From Neodiprion pinetum (lineage: Eukaryota > Arthropoda > Insecta > Hymenoptera > Diprionidae): DNA of 64,000 nucleotides. Positions 1-16,275 of the stretch are shown here, one piece after another. The stretch is taken from contig NC_060232.1 in the NCBI RefSeq assembly GCF_021155775.2, positions 3,727,257-3,791,256 of the forward strand. Direction: 5' to 3'. The stretch's first letter is position 1; each line of letters begins with the position of its first letter. The notes below the pieces were generated by a model. It was not told the origin of the DNA, made no database searches, and was given only the letters and a program-made list of their open reading frames with translations. A program made the translations under genes and the position numbers.

Positions 1-528
1 TGCGTTTTGTTTCATCATCGATTAATCCACTCCACATGGATACAGATGTAATATTATCCACTGCATACACATTACGCGTCGTTTTCCGCAATATACATTC
101 GTAGAAATTCATATTACCGAAGAACGTTGTTCCGTATGATCGAATATTTTTATTAATAAATACCTAATGTTTTTCTTCTACGCTGCAGGAGGACTCGATA
201 GTTTTAAACTGAATTTGACGAATTGTATGATACTTCGAATAAAAAAAAATGATTTAAGATGACGTACACACTTGTGAGTTACCTAATTTTAATCCCTCCG
301 AAAAATATCGCATGTTACAGAAATAGAACGTAATTTAAATGCAGGTTGAAAAGACATTTCGAATACTCGTCTAATAAAATGCTGTGCAGCCGAATCGCGC
401 AAAAAGAAGAGAAGAGAGAAAAAAAAAAGATTTGACACGCCGAGAAAGGTGTGAAATACGCGGTTGCGCGTCACAAGGCTTCTTTGAAAATCTGTTTACG
501 TCATGCTGGTTACGTGAAATGAGGATTT

Positions 529-564
529 TATAAAAGTAGCCGCCATATTCGACGAGTGTCAATG
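529..564 (+). promoter_or_regulatory. Candidate core promoter of the effete/UBE2D gene (TATA box plus initiator)
   Basis: TATAAAAG is seen at 529-536 and an initiator-like TCAATG at 559-564, placing the putative start A at 561, 32 bases after the first T of the TATA box, the usual arthropod spacing. A YY1/Pho-like core GCCGCCAT (539-546) lies between them and a CRE-like TTACGTCA lies upstream at 496-503. The DNA turns GC- and CpG-richer just downstream. If correct, exon 1 would run 561-986 with a 5' UTR of about 400 bases. The start site is inferred from motifs and spacing only. Confidence 0.45.
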
Positions 565-962
565 CCGCGTCGGTATGGCGGGAAACCGAATGACCGGCTG
601 CCGGTCGGGCGGCGCATAACGCGAAAGTCTCTACAATCCGCGTTCGCCGGTAGAAGGAAATCCGTGGAGTCTGGATCGAGTTGGAGATCAAGAAGTGAAT
701 AAAAACTGATCGAATCGATAGTGCCGTTGGATTTTAGTCGGCTAACGGATATTTTTGAAATTCCGATAATTTCTCCCCGCGTTGAACGATACCGGCGAGT
801 CGGTGGAGGCCAGTAAAAGGTGGCATGCAGACAATAGCTTGAACGACGTAGTGAGACGACGTTTAGAAGGCAGCCATCTTGCAATCCCTAATCAAAGATC
901 CTTGGCTAGCGGGTTTCGTTGTCTGGGTTTCAGCCAGTTTATATCAATACACAGTCCATCAA

Positions 963-4998
<4,036 letters not shown>

Positions 4999-5340
4999 TG
5001 CGCCAATTCTCGTTTACCTTAACATCTAAACGCCACGTCTGTCAGCAAACAACCCCAGCCATCATTATGCCACTAACCGATCAACACCGATTCAACCTAG
5101 CAGCGGCCTGTCTCTTTTTATACGTTCGCACTGCCACCCAAGCTTGTAGAACACGTTCGGACCAGTCGTGACCAGTTGTGATCAATATGATCTGTTCTCC
5201 CTTCGCGTCCTGAGAATAGCCAGTGGGTTTTAAGACGATGCCGCGGCGACAGCAGCAGTTGAGACAATTAAGAATTTTTAATAGGTGGTCACACACTCAC
5301 ACTCACGCAAGATACACATTTTCACACAAATAAGCCAAAA

Positions 5341-5392
5341 CACTACACGCACACGTACACACACAGACACACACACACACACGCAAAGATCC
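5341..5392. repeat. (CA)n-rich microsatellite
   Basis: CA/AC dinucleotides with a few G and T interruptions in the eff 3' UTR region. Confidence 0.85.
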
Positions 5393-6671
5393 TCTCTCCC
5401 TGACCGAATATTATTGGAATAATTAAACACATGTGAAACAGGAAAGAAACAAGGAAGAGAAATAAATAAAGACAACATCAACAACAACAACAACAACAAC
5501 AAGTAATATCGATTAATAATATCTGCTTTGATTTTCGTAAATAAATTAAATTAAAATAACCAAATATAGGAAAGTAAAAGTAGGATTTATATTTGAACTT
5601 GAGATACTACTATTTCTAATAATTGTGCTTATATGATATTATGATATTGTACACCTACTTTCTTGGTAAAAGATGAAAAAACGAAAAGATATAGGCAACA
5701 AAATGAATAAACTACACAATATTTAAAGAAAGGAGAGAAACAAAACAAGCGATTTAACAAGTAATGAAAAAGCAAAAAAAAAAAAAAACCTCGACTGACA
5801 ACCTGCTGATTGTTAGTTTTTCGACGTGTAACGGAAGCGACATTTGCCCGTCCTTTTAAATGTGCGGTGATTTCTACTTTTTTTTTTTTTTTTTTTTTTT
5901 CTCTTGTAAGACTGGGCTTCTATATATAAATACTACTGAAACTATACCTATAAATTTTGTTTCATTATTCAAATTCCTCCACCCGTTTAACGATGTTCCG
6001 ATGATAAAAAATCATTCAACTGTATCCGTATCGAGTTATACATACATACATGCATACATTAGTAATACGTTCATTTACACTCAACTGCCATAAAGATAAT
6101 AATAATAATGATAATAGTTAACGAGCGGTTTGCCTGCAGATGGCCAGTTGCAACGTCTGAAACTGTACGTCGGGTCCTCGCGAGAAGTCATACGCGGATT
6201 TTTCACGCGTGTCTGCCGCATTTCTTGCGATACAAAATTAAAAAATCATTCGGTACCAACACCCTGTGTCCCCGTCCCCCTCAAACCCCCCTATCATTAA
6301 TGTAGACTCCTTGTGTTTTTCACCTTAAATAGCGTAGAGTAATTTTTCCGTTTAGCGTATGATCTTTCGTTTTACATGCAATTCATTTTTTTTTTTCCTA
6401 TTCTCATTTTTTTCTTATTTTTTAGACTTTGCTTGGAATGAGCAAACCTTTCATCCACAATATAATTGAAAAAAAAAAAAAAATGACGTTTAAAAAATCT
6501 AAAAAAAAAAGAAGTCGTAGTATACAATATTATATTATAATACACAGTATATGATTTGTAATTTGCCCATGTTTTTAAATAGCAATTAACAATGTATATG
6601 TATAGTGATGAGATATGTGTATCAATTTTAATTATTGTCACAGGTATTCGCAAAACTTTGTATTTTATAAT

Positions 6672-6782
6672 TATATATATATATATATATATATTGTGGT
6701 TGTAAAGGATGATAAAAATGATGATTATGATTATAATGACAATGAGATGGTGATAATGATGAGGATGATGATGATGATGATT
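6672..6782. repeat. (TA)n followed by GAT-type repeats
   Basis: A pure TA stretch (6672-6694) is followed after a short gap by imperfect GATGAT units to 6782 in the eff 3' region. Confidence 0.85.
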
Positions 6783-7785
6783 TAACATGAAAAAAGTAAT
6801 CTCTTTGTTCGTTTCTCAACAATGAAAAATACATGTATCCAACGTTCTCGCGATCATACGGACTTGTAAGTGATAATAATTACTGGAAAAAATTTAAAAA
6901 TATTCAAAAAAACACAAAAAAAATAAAATAAATAAATTTAAAAAAAGAATATGAAATAATGATAAATGGATATGCTCATCAAAATAGCGTTTATCATTTT
7001 AGAAAGACATACGTTGTACACTAAATAAGACTATTTAAAACCATGTAATAATCGTACACAATAGAATACCTTAGCGTCTTTAAACAGTGTTATTTCGATC
7101 CTCGCGTTCATGTCAAAGAACCTACTATACTTATATATGTTTTAAATATGGGCGTTGGGTTCAATTTTCACCTACCCCCGGCTTGGTAAAAATAATTGAA
7201 TGTAAATTTGCGAATGGCTTGTTTTTTTTTTTTGTTCTGTTTCAAATAATAGACTTCCGATGAAAACAGGTGATATTTGCATATATACATATATAACTGC
7301 GTCGCGACTCGCGTGTATAATTGAATGTATTTTACGTTTAAAGCTAGGATTTATAAATCGAAAGTTGACTCGAGTTGGTGCGAAGAGATAAAAGGCAGGT
7401 TTCTTGTTGTTGCCCTACATGGTTTTTCTTTTTTCATAACTGTGAGGTTAATAAATTTAAAAGGAAAGAAAAATATGGAAAAGTAATGGAAAATTCATTT
7501 GAACGAAGAATTAATATTATTACTATTCAAATTAAACGATGCAAGATAATGCCTACTTTGTATGTAAAAGCGGATAGTAAGTTCATTGGGATTTCGATCT
7601 TTTCTCTGATCGAACGATGATATTAACATACATATTACGTATAGTTAACTGTAATTTAATTCTTTTTTCTGTATTTTTTTCCTCCCCTACCCCCTTTTGA
7701 ATCAAACGCGGCAACGTATAGGTATTTAAAAAAAAAACTTTCTCCTCCATTGATAATTGTTCGTTCTGTAATGAAGATGAGAAAC

Positions 7786-7813
7786 AAAAAAAAAAAAAAA
7801 AAAAAAAAAAAAA
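7786..7813. repeat. Run of 28 A
   Basis: Homopolymer in the AT-rich eff 3' region; flanked by further A-rich sequence. Confidence 0.9.
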
Positions 7814-8031
7814 CGAAGAGAAAAAAGTGAAAAAAAAGTGAAAAATAACAATGATGAGAAGAAGTAATAGAAAGGTTAAAAAGAAAAACAAGGAGAAAAA
7901 AAAAAACTTTGAAATAAAATAAAATAGAAAGGAAGGAAAAATATTCATGTGTAATTATTATGTTAATAACGCAATAACGAACATTTTTAATAACTTATCC
8001 TGTGTAAATTTTAAACGTTGGCACTTTATGG

Positions 8032-8037
8032 AATAAA
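8032..8037 (+). terminator. Distal candidate polyadenylation signal for eff
   Basis: AATAAA sits at the end of the AT-rich 3' region, before the DNA changes towards the next gene's leader exon. Earlier AATAAA copies (e.g. near 5464) could serve as proximal sites. Confidence 0.3.
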
Positions 8038-8739
8038 GTTTGCATAACGATTACTATAGTGCGTACCGATTATTTACATGCTCACAATATCAGATCTCCA
8101 TTATCCTATTACTATATTTTGGTTACTATTGTATTTAACTTTGGTTACTGTTCAATAGATGATAAATATTTCTTACCTACTACATTACCAGGGTAGAGAC
8201 ACCACTCGATGAAAAGTTTAGTTAACGAATTCTGAACTGGTGGCTCTACTCTAGTTGTAAAATTGAAATCGATAAGAAGGTTTTACGAATTAGACGATAT
8301 AAAAATATATACAATACCTACGTATACCTCGTTTACTTGTAATTTCTCATCGTATCCGATATCATTCTCCAACCAATGTAACATACATAATGTAACACTA
8401 TACATATACACGATTCATATCTCATGGTTATTATACTGGAAAGGAAATAGTTTTGTTTAATTGAATAAAATGCGCAAAAAAAAAAAAAAACCGAAACGCT
8501 TATGGAACATTTCGCCTCACGCAGGACAGAACATATTAAAATTATATGCACATAATAAAAAAAAAAAGAAACGCAAAAACTCCTCAGTTATTCAGAAACA
8601 ACAAACTGTAAAAGACAGAAATTTTATTCTTCCAACCATACTAAAAAAAAAAAGTTCAAAAATGTTGGTTCAAAAAACTTGGATAAAAAATTGAGACATA
8701 GTGAAAATTCGATGATAATTTTAAACCCATTTAACGACG

Positions 8740-9148
8740 GATTGCGAAACTGCCTCCCGCCACGGGAAATTTGCGAACCTGCTACAAGGATCGAGGCGGT
8801 GATTGCGCTTGCGAAAAAGGAGGGACCGCGGGAAAATCGAAATTGCGGAATCCGGATGGCCTCGTCTAGGAGTCGGGGAGGCGGTCTGGCGCAGTGCGGC
8901 TCTTTGCACTCCCTACCACGCGTTCGCCGATTCAATGAACGCCGTACACCGAAGTCCACACAAAACGGATTCCGAGGGAGTGTTCCGGTCAACTCAGTCC
9001 TTTCCGTTCCTCCAAGAGAGTCGGTGGCGGCTGTCGCTGGATCGACGTCGTTTAGTTCTGACATGCAACAACTGCAGCCGTTTCTCTATTAGCCGAAACA
9101 ATTCGCGAATATAGTAAACGTCGTTTAATCTTCGCGCCGCTGATCAAG
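8740..9148 (+). other. Probable promoter area and non-coding leader exon of the PAQR gene
   Basis: A GC- and CpG-rich island (about 8740-9148) follows the AT-rich eff tail. It ends at a consensus donor (AAG followed by gtacgtgcg; intron starts 9149). The next acceptor that leads to a start codon is at 11579-11580, 10 bases upstream of ATG 11591, so a leader exon spliced to the first coding exon is the simplest reading. The 5' limit and transcription start are not visible; no TATA box was seen at a fitting distance. Confidence 0.45.
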
Positions 9149-11580
9149 GTACGTGCGATTATTATTCCTCAAATTCAAAATCAAATCGTGAACGGTGCGG
9201 ACAATTTCTCGTATCATTCTGCTCATGTTTCTTATTTTAATCGCACTTTTTTCTCATTACGCTAATCGACCGTAATATTTCCTACATTATATTCGTACTA
9301 TCGTATACTCGTCTCTGAACGATGCTAAATCTGATTAACGAGTGTGTCGCGATGTTCTGGGAGAGTGGAAAGTTTCGACCTTGTCCATCTTCGGTTAATT
9401 GAGACTAGAGTAAGTGGATATAATATACGTATATACTCCTCGCGTCGATATGTTCTTGGTATTATCCGCAATGTCCATTTTCGTTGCTGATAACAATCAG
9501 GTAGAATAAGGAAATTTTTATACAGGCATGTAATTCGAAAAAGAGCAAACTGTGCTCTACCGAAAGAGGATAAAAAAACCGTGCATCTGTCACATCCCGT
9601 GTACCCAATTTGTTATTTTAATTTTCTCTTCGAATTCTCCGCTACGTACAATAATTGGAGCGCGTCGCGATATCCCGCTTCCTTTTTTTATTGTACTTTC
9701 AACAACGTACGTTCGATATAATACACGTATGTGCCTACCTGACAATTATCGTATTTTCTAAATTAGTAAGTAGGAGAAACGTCGTTGCGCTGCAGTTCGA
9801 ACAACGAATGAAAAATTATTTATTTCTTTTGTAAAAATTAAATTTCAGACGACAGCATATAATCTAGATTCCCGAGTTTTGTGATACAAATTCCAAACTA
9901 ATTGCATTCAGGAAACGCGGATCGTATAAAAGCGATTACCCTGTATTTTGTAACACACTCGCCAACGTGATAATTTTCCTTCGATGCGTGCAGCGAGTGC
10001 AGTTACGTCGATATTGTCCACTTGACAGCATCTGCATTATGCCCCCGCAGTGTCGTCGACGGTAGGTTCATCATTGAGCCTGAATAACGGCAGCTTGAAT
10101 AATAAAATCGTCTAGTCAAGCCGCCGCACATTACGAATGCGGTACACGAAGTATAAGTATGAGAATTTCTTAAATCCAAATGAACTTTTGCGGTCCGCGC
10201 TATGCCGAGTGTCTTGGTTCGACTATACCGTGCATGTTACAGCTCAACTTTCACGCTGAAAAGAATAAGAAAAAGTATACAAACAGCTAGCGAACCCATT
10301 ACGCTGTAGAGACACGAAAGATGCCCGGAATATACGCGGTCAATGATCGCTTGAACGCTCTTTCGTGGTTTCTTTATCCTAAAAGCATAAAAAACCAATT
10401 ACCGGATTTCAAAAGTGAACGGCGTGAAGAATATTCAAGTAATAATCTGACTGATCTAGTTTACATGAAATTGTTGCAGTCAAAGTATTCGAGTGACATG
10501 TAAATTCAATTCAATCCTCGTGGAATTTCGCCAGCTCTTTAACGACGAATAAAAGGAATAAAATATGCACGTACATATTGATCAAGGTTTGCGACAAATT
10601 GTGATAAATTGCTGTATCGAACTGCGATATATTTACATCTGTACCAAATGTACCTAGCCATTCGTTGTCTAGCAATGCACGCGATTGATTCACGGTGAAG
10701 CTTCCAGCCGACTTTCTCGCCGATTAGAAGCGAGAGATTGCCTGGAAGCCAAAGAGCGGTGAGAGTAAACCTGGAGGTAGTCAGGCCATTGAGTGGTCCT
10801 CGTCTTCCTTCTTGACCATGCCGGATCGGATCCCCTTCTCTCCAAAAGTCTTGCGGATATTCTTTCCGTTGTCGATCTTGGCTCGTCGACTAATATGTAG
10901 GCCAGTTCGGATGGTCCCGTGTTCGGAGAATTGACTAGCGAGTTTTAAGAACCGCTCTTTACAACTCGGGGAAGTGGTTTTGTAAAATATTTTCTCTTTG
11001 CGTACCGCAAAAAAAAAAAAAAACGGGAAAAGCGTTATGTCAACCTGTATTGGGAAATTGTCCAGTTCGCAGCCATGCGTATTTATCATTGAGGCATTAT
11101 CTATCAGCTTGCCATTCGTCAAACAGGGCAAAGGTCGAAAAATTTGCAAGTTTTAAAGGGAATCGTAATCTCTCAAGTTGTTGATTTCATTCTCACGATC
11201 ACAACAACGGAACAAACGTCGAGTGTAATCAAGTGCGTACTGCGAATTATTGCCCTGACACTTCAACAAGTATCGACGCCTTGAAAATATCTTAATTATC
11301 AAAACACCGTCCGACAGAGGGGATTTTATCTTGTGATTAGATCTTGCGCAGTCACGTTTCTGCTCTGTATTAATTATCGCGGATCGTTGTAATAAAACAA
11401 CAATAACATTGCTCAATATAGTAATTACCTTTACTATCAAACAATTTTTACCGTGAAAATTGCTGCGATCGAAAAACCCTACGAAAATTAAAATTCGACG
11501 TCCCTTTCGAAAATCTGGAAATACCTCGTACCCTTGATTCGCTAATCGTTCGAACTTCGTTTCACTCCCAATTTTCACAG
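9149..11580 (+). other. Probable intron 1 of the PAQR gene; no other gene seen
   Basis: Bounded by donor gtacgt at 9149 and acceptor ttttcacag ending at 11580. I see only short chance reading frames, and a TATAAAAG-like string near 9925 with no other promoter feature. Confidence 0.4.
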
Positions 11581-11590
11581 GGTCGTTCCA

Positions 11591-11728
11591 ATGATGAAAT
11601 TACTGGCAGGGGTAGAAGAATGCGACAAGCAAGGAACGGCGACTGGAAACGGCCACGTGGCGGGTACCACGAGGGAAAGACAGGGTGTCAAGGCAGCCCA
11701 GGAAGACGGAAAGCCCCTGGTAGCTGAG
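11591..11728 (+). CDS. PAQR3: PAQR coding exon 1
   Basis: Encodes residues 1-46, a polar Gly/Glu/Lys-rich cytosolic tail with no membrane segment, ending in phase 0 (GAG then gtcggt). It is the least certain coding exon because the N-terminus is not conserved in the family, but it joins the next exon in frame and has a good upstream acceptor. Confidence 0.75.
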
Positions 11729-14700
11729 GTCGGTACATTTTGTTTGTTTATTCACGAAGTAAGTTTGTTTCATCGACTCAATGACGTAAATGTTGTGACC
11801 TTGTTTTGACCGTGGATGTCCTAATTATCACGCGAATATCGGATGGCGATTTGTACTCGGCTATTAGCTTGAATTAATTAACGGTTAGAAGTTTAGACGT
11901 CAATGATTTTCTGTTTGCGATTATATTACCATTTACTTGATCGCCGTCGATTTTCAGGAGGTTCGAATTATCTATCCCGCGTAACCTTGATCCGATCGTA
12001 CGTTACAATCGGAATAAAAATCAGGGACAAGATTGACGTTAGTTATTCCGACACCCGGGGCGATCCTTTGGGTTATCGAACTTGTGCGACTATAATAGAG
12101 AACAAGGTGGACGAACGTTTGACGTTGTTTCGTATGAATTTAAGTCCATGTGTATATGTATAAAAGGGAACGGAATACGCCAGTGTAATACTCTGTGCAA
12201 ACATTTTTAGCGATGGCCATTGAGCTAAAAATAATCAATGCATCGATCAATCGGGTCCAAAAAAATAATCGAGTATGACTCGATTGAATCGATAAGAATT
12301 GATCGATTAATCGAGTTCGAAAAATAATCGATTACACTCGAATAATCGGGAAAAGATAATCGATTATTTTTGGTGATTCTTACTCGATAGATACATGTCG
12401 TAATACGTAAGGTAGACGTAAAATGCGTCGACTAATTCGCAAACTGATTGGCACAACATTATGCGTATTGACATTCTTGTGCTGATTATTTTGAAAACAT
12501 TCGTTCAACGTTTCACCGTAATAAGTTCCTTTCACAACGCGACACTAACACACAAACACGCAAGCATCACGACGCTGATATTGCATTTGCTCGAAGGTCA
12601 ATTCAAATCGAATAAACCAGCTAAAAAGAAATTGGCGTGCCACGTTATTCGATTAAAGACGCGTGCTTTCGCCTCATTACAAGCAACCACACATCTTTTC
12701 CTCTTCCTCTTTTGGTATTTTTATTGTTTTATTTTTGCGTTTCTCGATCCCATTTCTTCTTTATTTTCCTCCACGTAACGCTTGAAACCCGAGGCGAATG
12801 CTTTCCTTATCGCTTAAAGCTAGAGCCTCGGGTGCCAACTGCATCAATTCTCTTGAAGCGTTTATTAAACTGGTTTCGATCGTACCGAAGCATTCGTTGT
12901 TTGCGAAATCGTAGTGAGGGCGAAAGAATTTTTTTACGACAATAACTATCTTCGGTTATAAAAATTTGACGGCTGCAAGCCTACGGAGAGTCACCGTATA
13001 TGAGTTGTCAGACGATTTTTTTCAATCTTACGATTGTGCGATGAGAAATTCTCTTCAGAGAAACGTAGCACATCCCGTCGGTTTTCAAGAAAGCGTGGAA
13101 TGAAATACGGACGTAATTATACAACTGCTCTCGATTGTTGTCATCGAGTTATACGTCATCGCGATTACTAAGTCAAAGTCAAATCGAAGCAGAAATTTGA
13201 ATTATTACCTCAAGTATTCACCGGTTCCGAATCATCTGTCACATTACACAGCCTGCAGCTGATCATTCGTTACATTGTAGAAACCGAGAAGCTGGTCCCG
13301 TTGTGACCTACTAGCCGCTCTTTCTCCTTTCGTATCCTCCTCTCCTTTTTGCCGAAGCAGCATGTTTCTCGTGACTCTCTCCTGTAGTTTGAATCCTTTA
13401 CTGCTTCACCATAAACAATCGTTATAAACTTCGTGAATCCATCGCCGCTTTTACTCTGCGTAAAAATGTTGCACCATGTGAAAAATAGATTTACCACACA
13501 AATGGCTGTCGCAATACTCTATTCGCATCGTATCCGCTGTAAGTCAAAGGTCGCGAGATTGTCCCATCAGGTGGACGTTTGCGCTGTTATAATTTAAACC
13601 GCACGTTGATTTTGCAAAAACGCGAATTTTAAGGCACCAGGATGGATTGATTGGTAGGTACGTATCATCTTCAGCGAAAAGAGATGAGACACGCGATGGC
13701 AGTTTTGTTTCGTTTCTTACCCGATGCCCCGGGGCTCCAGCGGACGTAGAATCGTGTCGAAAGTACCTAGGCGCAAAATCATGTTGAAGTAAAAATTTGC
13801 TTCGAAGGGGTTCGTGGCCGTGGCTCTTTATGGCCTACTTATAACGCCGGCGTCGCGGAGAAATCCGATGTATTAAGCGTGTCCGGTGCGTCGACTTCTC
13901 GACCTTGATGATGTATTATCATTCAACGTGGAAGCATTCTCGAACAATTCGAGATTTGATATATCTTTCTGCTCGAGTCTCGTGCGAAAATCGCCTTGTC
14001 CTTAATAATGAAGAAAAAAAAAAAGAGTGCGGAAAGAGAGTGAGATTGACCAAAACCAATTACAAAGTGGTACAACCGCCTAGACTTTACGTACGTACGG
14101 CGATTCGAAAGTTGACTATCCTTAAATTCCGCTGTAAACCTAACTTTGTAACTCCATACGAGTCGGATGGGCAGAACTCAGTTTTTTGCTTTGCATAAAA
14201 AAGTTCGCGTAGTATGTTATCCACTGCAGAAATACGGCTAAGGCCATTAAATTCCTGCAACACTTAATTCGATATTGCATATTTATTGCTAGTACACACC
14301 GACCTTCGGTGTTTAGCGTTCCTCAAATATTTTGCAACTTATCTTCGACTGTTGGGCTAAAGAAAGTCGGTACACACGCTTCTCTCCCGCCCGGTCAACA
14401 CGGGCGGAATAAAATTCTGTAGTAAATTATTCTTACAATAAATAAGAATGAATAACGCGAGAAAATTTATTGGATAATCAATTCGGAGGTTATTATATCC
14501 GAAAGGGACTTGCGTGATCGTTTGAGCTCGAATGAAATTTTCACGCAATGGTGAAAATTATATTCATATTGGGTACTTAACATGCGCGCTATCGGAGCTC
14601 ACGACTTTCCGTAATCACTTGCATAATAAACTACGCCGACTTGAACGACAGGAAGAGAAGGTGAACAATTGTATACGGCTGATTGAAAATTTATATGCTC

Positions 14701-16275
14701 AACGTGAATGATGCATGAACGGGTCTCTCAACGCGTTCGGATATTACCCATTCAGGAAACACGATAGCTCAGTCAATCTCGACTTTTTCGTTCAACGGTT
14801 ATCGGACATGAGAATTTCGGCGGTTGATTGTCAGTTTGAAATTCAGCAGATCCGGTAGTTAGACAAGCGTTGTTTTGATCGCTTGTAAATTTGCATGAAA
14901 AAAAAAAAGAAAACACTGATCGTTAATCTGTTGTTCAATAGTTGACCAAAGAGAACGATAACCCGGCAAGTTCCGCGATCAAGGAAACGTCAGCCTTCGA
15001 GGATGAGGAAAGAATGCGAAGGATACTGCCGTTCGCAGAGGCACCTGAATACCTCCAGTTCAATCCGTACATCTTGCACGGTTACCGAGGATACTTGACC
15101 ACCAAATTGTGCCTTGAAAGGTCAGTCAGTCTACCGAGAAAGCTGATCGCGGTCTTTGAAACTCCTTGAACTTGCCTCAAACAATTATGTAAAACAAGCC
15201 GGTCAAACACTTTGCCTTCGACTTGATACGCGTCGATTATAAACGAACCTGTTTTTCTCTCTTCCAAATTGCCTCGCAGTATATTTTGGTGGACGAACGA
15301 GACGATAAACATATGGAGCCACATATTCGGCTGGATGCTGTTCCTCGGATTAACGCTCTACGATCTCTGTTTGCTCAACATACACGCGCCGTTCGGTGAC
15401 AAGGTGATCGTCGCTCTCCTGCTCATATGCTTTCAGGTAATGACAACAAATCGCGTCTATTTAACACCAATCGGTACTTTGGCTAGTACGGACCATATCA
15501 AAAAACTGATCGTCGCGTGGAATAATCAGTCGCTAAAAATCGCACCTGTTTCCAGGCATGCATGATCCTGTCTTCCATGTACCACACATTTTCCTGCCGG
15601 AGCGAGAAGGACTACTGGTGTTTCCTGTCCTTCGACCTCTTCGGCATCGCCCTCAGTCTGCTGGCGATCTACATGTCGGGAGTTTACTACGCCTTCTGGT
15701 GCCACAAGGTGAGTGAGCCGTCACCGTAAAGAGCGAGACCAAGAACATGTCCGAGTCTATCCCCCTACGTCTCGATATGTCCAGGAACTTCAGGAGTTCT
15801 ACCTGATTACCGTACTGCTGATATTCGTCGTGGCGATGCTACTGCAAGTACCGAAGTTCAACGTGAACGGGAACGTCAAATTGCTGGTATTCGTCGCGTG
15901 GGCGGCATACGGTGTCCTGCCAACCCTTCACTGGAGCATCGCCATGGGGGGGATGGAGAACCCGATGGTGGCAATGCTGCTGCCCAGGGTCCTCGGCATG
16001 TACGTTATAAGCGGGGGTGCCTTCCTCATATACATGAGCCGTGTACCGGAGCGTTTTTTCCCCGGTAAGTGGGTGTGAATGGTGAGTTATCAAGTTCGAA
16101 AATCGCCGGTATACCAACCTCGGCTCGCCTTCCAGGATCCGTCGACTACATCGGCTCGTCCCATCAGTGGTGGCACGCCCTCGTCGTCGCGGCTCTCTAC
16201 TACTGGCACAACACCGGAATGCTCTACGTCGAGTACAGACTGAACCACGGATGTCCAAATAACATGCGACTCTGA
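11591..16275 (+). CDS. PAQR3: Seven-transmembrane PAQR (progestin and adipoQ receptor) family protein, PAQR3-like, complete
   Basis: Coding exons: 11591-11728, 14942-15120, 15280-15436, 15556-15708, 15785-16064, 16136-16275, giving 348 aa with continuous phase and GT-AG introns. Family marks seen: PEYLQFNPYILHGYR (from residue 81), the NETINIWSH motif (112-120), Ser164 and His168 in SSMYH, Asp185 in LSFDLFGI, and the His-x3-His pair 312/316 in SHQWWH. These Ser/His/Asp residues form the metal site of the PAQR/alkaline-ceramidase (CREST) superfamily. Hydrophobic segments in exons C to F fit seven membrane helices. Human PAQR3 (RKTG) is 311 aa and tethers Raf kinase at the Golgi; here the extra length is mostly a polar N-terminus of about 80 residues. 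PAQR family is certain; assignment to PAQR3 rather than another member is from remembered similarity. Start ATG 11591 is followed directly by a second ATG. Confidence 0.9.
11729..14941 (+). other. PAQR intron between coding exons 1 and 2
   Basis: A 3.2-kb intron with no nested gene seen. It contains an array of ATCGAT-type motifs at 12229-12392 (listed separately) and a TATAAAAG string at 12159-12166 that could mark an internal promoter but has no convincing initiator. Confidence 0.6.
12229..12392. repeat. Degenerate tandem repeat rich in ATCGAT palindromes
   Basis: Five ATCGAT palindromes occur at 12242, 12288, 12302, 12327 and 12359, plus several TCGA/AATCGA variants. The stretch starting GGTCCAAAAAAATAATCGA and the one starting AGTTCGAAAAATAATCGA look like two diverged copies of a unit of about 60 bp. 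ATCGAT is the core of Cut/Onecut and DREF/BEAF-type sites, so this may be a regulatory cluster or just a decayed minisatellite. Confidence 0.6.
14942..15120 (+). CDS. PAQR3: PAQR coding exon 2
   Basis: Encodes residues 47-105 and two bases of Ser106, including the conserved PAQR entry motif PEYLQFNPYILHGYR. Acceptor caatag, donor gtcagt. Confidence 0.9.
15280..15436 (+). CDS. PAQR3: PAQR coding exon 3
   Basis: Encodes the end of Ser106 and residues 107-158: NETINIWSH motif, first membrane helix (GWMLFLGLTLYDLCLL) and start of the second. Donor gtaatg. Confidence 0.92.
15556..15708 (+). CDS. PAQR3: PAQR coding exon 4
   Basis: Encodes residues 159-209 with catalytic-type Ser164, His168 and Asp185, and a membrane helix rich in Leu/Ile/Phe. 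Both ends phase 0; donor gtgagt. Confidence 0.93.
15785..16064 (+). CDS. PAQR3: PAQR coding exon 5
   Basis: Encodes residues 210-302 and one base of Gly303: three further hydrophobic helices and the loop ending PERFFPG, a family-typical stretch. Donor gtaagt. Confidence 0.93.
16136..16275 (+). CDS. PAQR3: PAQR coding exon 6 and stop
   Basis: Encodes the end of Gly303 and residues 304-348: SHQWWH (His312, His316), last membrane helix and a short polar tail; TGA at 16273-16275. Confidence 0.93.

Larger units (their letters stand above)
4999..8055 (+). other. Probable long 3' UTR / downstream region of eff, AT-rich with many simple repeats
   Basis: No gene is visible for about 3 kb. The DNA is strongly AT-rich with several AATAAA signals; the first cluster is near 5461-5470 and the last strong one is AATAAA at 8032-8037. 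It holds (CA)n at 5341-5392, (CAA)n at 5473-5503, a 23-T run at 5878-5900, (TA)n at 6672-6694, GAT-rich repeats at 6708-6782 and a 28-A run at 7786-7813. Effete-type genes often have long 3' UTRs, so alternative polyadenylation here is plausible, but the true end cannot be set from sequence alone. Confidence 0.45.

Noticed and set aside
879..962. N-terminal extension of effete upstream of ATG 963
   Set aside because: The frame is open back to a stop at 864-866 but contains no ATG, and the family always starts at MALKRI.
12159..12166. TATAAAAG as an internal PAQR promoter
   Set aside because: No good initiator at 28-34 bases and no downstream alternative ATG or donor supporting a new first exon.
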